Source: Candidatus Francisella endociliophora
GTDB taxonomy: Bacteria > Pseudomonadota > Gammaproteobacteria > Francisellales > Francisellaceae
DNA length: 64,000 nt
Reading direction: 5' to 3'
NCBI RefSeq assembly: GCF_000764555.1
Contig: NZ_CP009574.1
Coordinates: 558,001 to 622,000, forward strand
Both the position numbers and the translations under genes were made by a program. Of the stretch, positions 61,988-64,000 are shown piece after piece. A model generated the notes under the pieces. That model did no database searches and was not told where the DNA came from. It saw nothing but the letters and a program-made list of their open reading frames with translations. The number at the start of each line of letters is the position of its first letter. The stretch's first letter is position 1.

Positions 61988-63679
61988 ATGAGCACATTTT
62001 CTAAAAAAACATGGTTATCTAACTATCCTGAATATGCTCCAAAGAATATTGAAGAAAACCAACATACCATTCTAGACATGTACGAAAAAACAATCGTACA
62101 GTTTCCATATAAAGATGCAGTATCATGCCATGACGTAAACTTAACATTTCTTCAACTTGATGATCTTGCTACTAAAATGGCTAGCTTTTTACAGCATGAG
62201 TTAGGAATTCAAAAAGGTGATAGGTTTGCGATAGTTCTACCGAACTGTTTACAGTTTACAGTTAGCTTATTTGCTTGTATAAAGATTGGTGCTGTATTTG
62301 TTAATGTCAACCCTCTTTATAAAGCTGATGAAATAGAAGCCATTTTCAATAACTGTAATGTTAAAGCAGCCATTGTTATGGATATGTTTGCCCATAACAT
62401 GCAAAAAGCTAGAATAAATATACAGTCATTAGAGAATGTCATTGTTACAAATATTGCAGATTTATATACTTTTCCAAAAAAACAAGTTATTGGATTCGTT
62501 TCAAAACATTTAATAAAAGACAAACCTCAGTATAATAAAAATACTTTTATTCAGTTTTCTAAGGTACTGAAAGCGGATAAAAAGCTTTATACAAAGCCAA
62601 ACATTAAAAGAGAAAATATATTGTGTCTACAATATTCAAGTGGCACAACAGGTAAGCCTAAAGGTGCAATACTTACACATGATAACCTTGCTTCTAATAT
62701 TCAGCAAGTTTGGGCATGGATAAAACATGACTTAAAGATAGAGAACCAAGTAATAATAACGGCTCTACCCCTTTATCATATATTCTCACTAAGTGCTAAC
62801 TTGCTATGTTTCTTTTTTGGCGGTGGTAAGAATGTACTTATCCCAAATGCGCGAGATATTAAAGATTTAATAAAAACCATGTCAAAAAATGAGTTCACAA
62901 TTTTTAACGGTCTCAATACATTGTATATGGCAATGTTAGAACATCCAGATTTTGAAAAAATCAACAAAACTAAGTATCTATTCTCTCTAAGTGGTGGCAT
63001 GCCCATTTCTCGTAAAGTATACCTCCAATGGTTAGATAGAACAGGTATCGAACTCAAAGAAGGATACGGTATGACAGAAATGTCTCCAGCTATCGCTCTA
63101 AATAAGTTTAATGAGTCTGAAGATGATTATTTTGGCACCTGTGGCTACCCTATTCCAGGCACAGAGCTTAGTATTCGAGATTTAGAAACTCATGAGGAAA
63201 TCCATGAGTGTTTTAAAGAAGGAGAAGTTTGGCTAAATGGTCCCCAAAAGTGCCAAGGATTCTGGAATGATAAAGAAAACAATGATCTACACTTTACTGA
63301 AGATGGCTGGTTAAAAACAGGTGATATTGGTTATATTGATAAAAAAGGACGATTGACTATTTCTGACAGAATCAAAAATATGATTATAGTATCTGGGTTC
63401 AATGTATACCCAAGAGAAATAGAGATTTGCATTCTTAAATTAAATGAGATTAGAGAGGTTGCTGTGACTGGCATAGCTTCTAAAACTTCTGGAGAAAGAG
63501 CAATTGCTTTTGTTTCAGTAGAAAAAGATTCTAAGATAACTGAAGAAGATATAATTAAACATTGTAAAGATAAGCTAGCAAGCTATAAAGTTCCAAAGTC
63601 ATGTATTTTTGTAAGCACTTTACCCAAAAATAATACTGGAAAAATTGATATTAAAAAGCTGAAAAATCAATTCTTATAA
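61988..63679 (+). CDS. fadD: Long-chain-fatty-acid-CoA ligase (FadD-like)
   Basis: A 563-aa adenylate-forming enzyme. AMP-binding YSSGTTGKPKGAIL is at about 217-230; GYGMTEMSPAIALN, DGWLKTGDIGYIDKKGRLTISDRIKNMIIVSGFNVYPREIE are the A5, A7 and A8 motifs. The length, N-terminal KTWLSNYPEYAP and motif context match FadD. It activates fatty acids for beta-oxidation or phospholipid synthesis. Ends 13 bp inside the convergent regulator gene. Confidence 0.9.
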   Translation: MSTFSKKTWLSNYPEYAPKNIEENQHTILDMYEKTIVQFPYKDAVSCHDVNLTFLQLDDLATKMASFLQHELGIQKGDRFAIVLPNCLQFTVSLFACIKIGAVFVNVNPLYKADEIEAIFNNCNVKAAIVMDMFAHNMQKARINIQSLENVIVTNIADLYTFPKKQVIGFVSKHLIKDKPQYNKNTFIQFSKVLKADKKLYTKPNIKRENILCLQYSSGTTGKPKGAILTHDNLASNIQQVWAWIKHDLKIENQVIITALPLYHIFSLSANLLCFFFGGGKNVLIPNARDIKDLIKTMSKNEFTIFNGLNTLYMAMLEHPDFEKINKTKYLFSLSGGMPISRKVYLQWLDRTGIELKEGYGMTEMSPAIALNKFNESEDDYFGTCGYPIPGTELSIRDLETHEEIHECFKEGEVWLNGPQKCQGFWNDKENNDLHFTEDGWLKTGDIGYIDKKGRLTISDRIKNMIIVSGFNVYPREIEICILKLNEIREVAVTGIASKTSGERAIAFVSVEKDSKITEEDIIKHCKDKLASYKVPKSCIFVSTLPKNNTGKIDIKKLKNQFL

Positions 63680-64000
63680 GTTTTATCCCTATCACTTGTA
63701 TTCAAAAAATACTGCTTAGGTGTTTTACCAAAAGCTTTACGAAACATTGCAATAAAGTTACTTGGTGATGCATATCCTAATGAATCTGAAACCTGTGTTA
63801 CAGAAATACCCTGTGCAAGCATATCTAACCCTCTTGCAAGTTGGGCTTGCTGGCGCCATCGAGAAAAGCTTAATCCGGTTTCTGCTAAAAATATTCTTCT
63901 TAATGTTCTTGGTGACATTGCACCAAAAGATGACCACTCTTCAAGAGTCTTATCAATTGATGGATTATCAATTATTGCATTAGCAACTTTTAATAACTTT
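63667..64000 (-). CDS. AraC-family transcriptional regulator, partial (5' end outside window)
   Basis: The frame is open from base 64000 to the stop at 63667 (about 110 codons visible). It gives KLLKVANAIIDNPSIDKTLEEWSS, MSPRTLRRIFLAETGLSFSRWRQQ and ITQVSDSLGYASPSNFIAMFRKAFGKTPKQYF-type sequence (here ISVTQVSDSLGYASPSN), the two helix-turn-helix units of AraC proteins. The effector domain is missing. The Met at 63918 is internal, not the start. A target cannot be inferred. Confidence 0.9.
   Translation of the reverse strand, partial: KLLKVANAIIDNPSIDKTLEEWSSFGAMSPRTLRRIFLAETGLSFSRWRQQAQLARGLDMLAQGISVTQVSDSLGYASPSNFIAMFRKAFGKTPKQYFLNTSDRDKTYKN

Overview
The window is AT-rich DNA (roughly 30% GC by eye) from a gammaproteobacterium. 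Gene content and order fit Francisellaceae, most likely a non-tularensis Francisella such as a philomiragia-type or environmental strain. This rests on base composition, protein family resemblance and conserved pairs (ygfB-ubiH-ubiI, 6S RNA-ygfA, bamD/rluD), not on a database search. No tRNA, rRNA, intact insertion sequence, prophage or CRISPR array was seen.

Layout. 1-4.4 kb: glyoxalase I, a queuosine-precursor transporter, an exported unknown protein, a HAD phosphatase and QueA. 4-8.4 kb: a DUF559 nuclease gene among four copies of a compound palindromic repeat, then a two-gene restriction-modification locus in which nuclease and methylase are fused (BcgI-like). 8.5-11.9 kb: UbiI and UbiH hydroxylases and YgfB, interrupted by a GIY-YIG nuclease gene bracketed by a second palindrome family. 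A third repeat family lies in-frame inside ubiH. 12-18 kb: a nucleotidyltransferase-HEPN fusion, then a lipase-effector-like gene (1210 aa), two paralogous lipoproteins (likely immunity) and relics of a second copy of that module. 18-22.7 kb: 6S RNA, 5-formyl-THF cyclo-ligase, a BolA-like protein, two DedA proteins, RecO, a cysteine-free IscU-like protein and a cysteine desulfurase. 23-29.7 kb: rne, lgt, thyA, serA, tilS.

30-35 kb: an exported MACPF-like protein, a POT peptide transporter and an exported Ntn hydrolase. 35-46.7 kb: a surface-polysaccharide locus. It holds RmlA and RmlB, a 3,4-ketoisomerase, an acyltransferase and an aminotransferase (a dTDP-3-acylamino-3,6-dideoxyhexose route), about six glycosyltransferase-like proteins, and an O-antigen ligase/polymerase-like gene whose 5' end is a 12-bp tandem repeat. 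46.7-64 kb: DarP, glyA, two exported proteins of unknown role, a berberine-bridge-type flavoenzyme, BamD, RluD, a glucosaminidase-like protein, an Mla-type lipid transport operon, a DUF445 protein, RsmE, a second POT transporter, a FadD-like ligase and a partial AraC regulator.

The items most worth following up are: the pairing of each small nuclease gene with its own palindromic repeat family, with repeats placed at stop codons; the lipase effector/immunity module with pseudogene debris; the fused nuclease-methylase; the cysteine-free IscU homologue; and the start-codon-bearing 12-bp repeat in the ligase gene.
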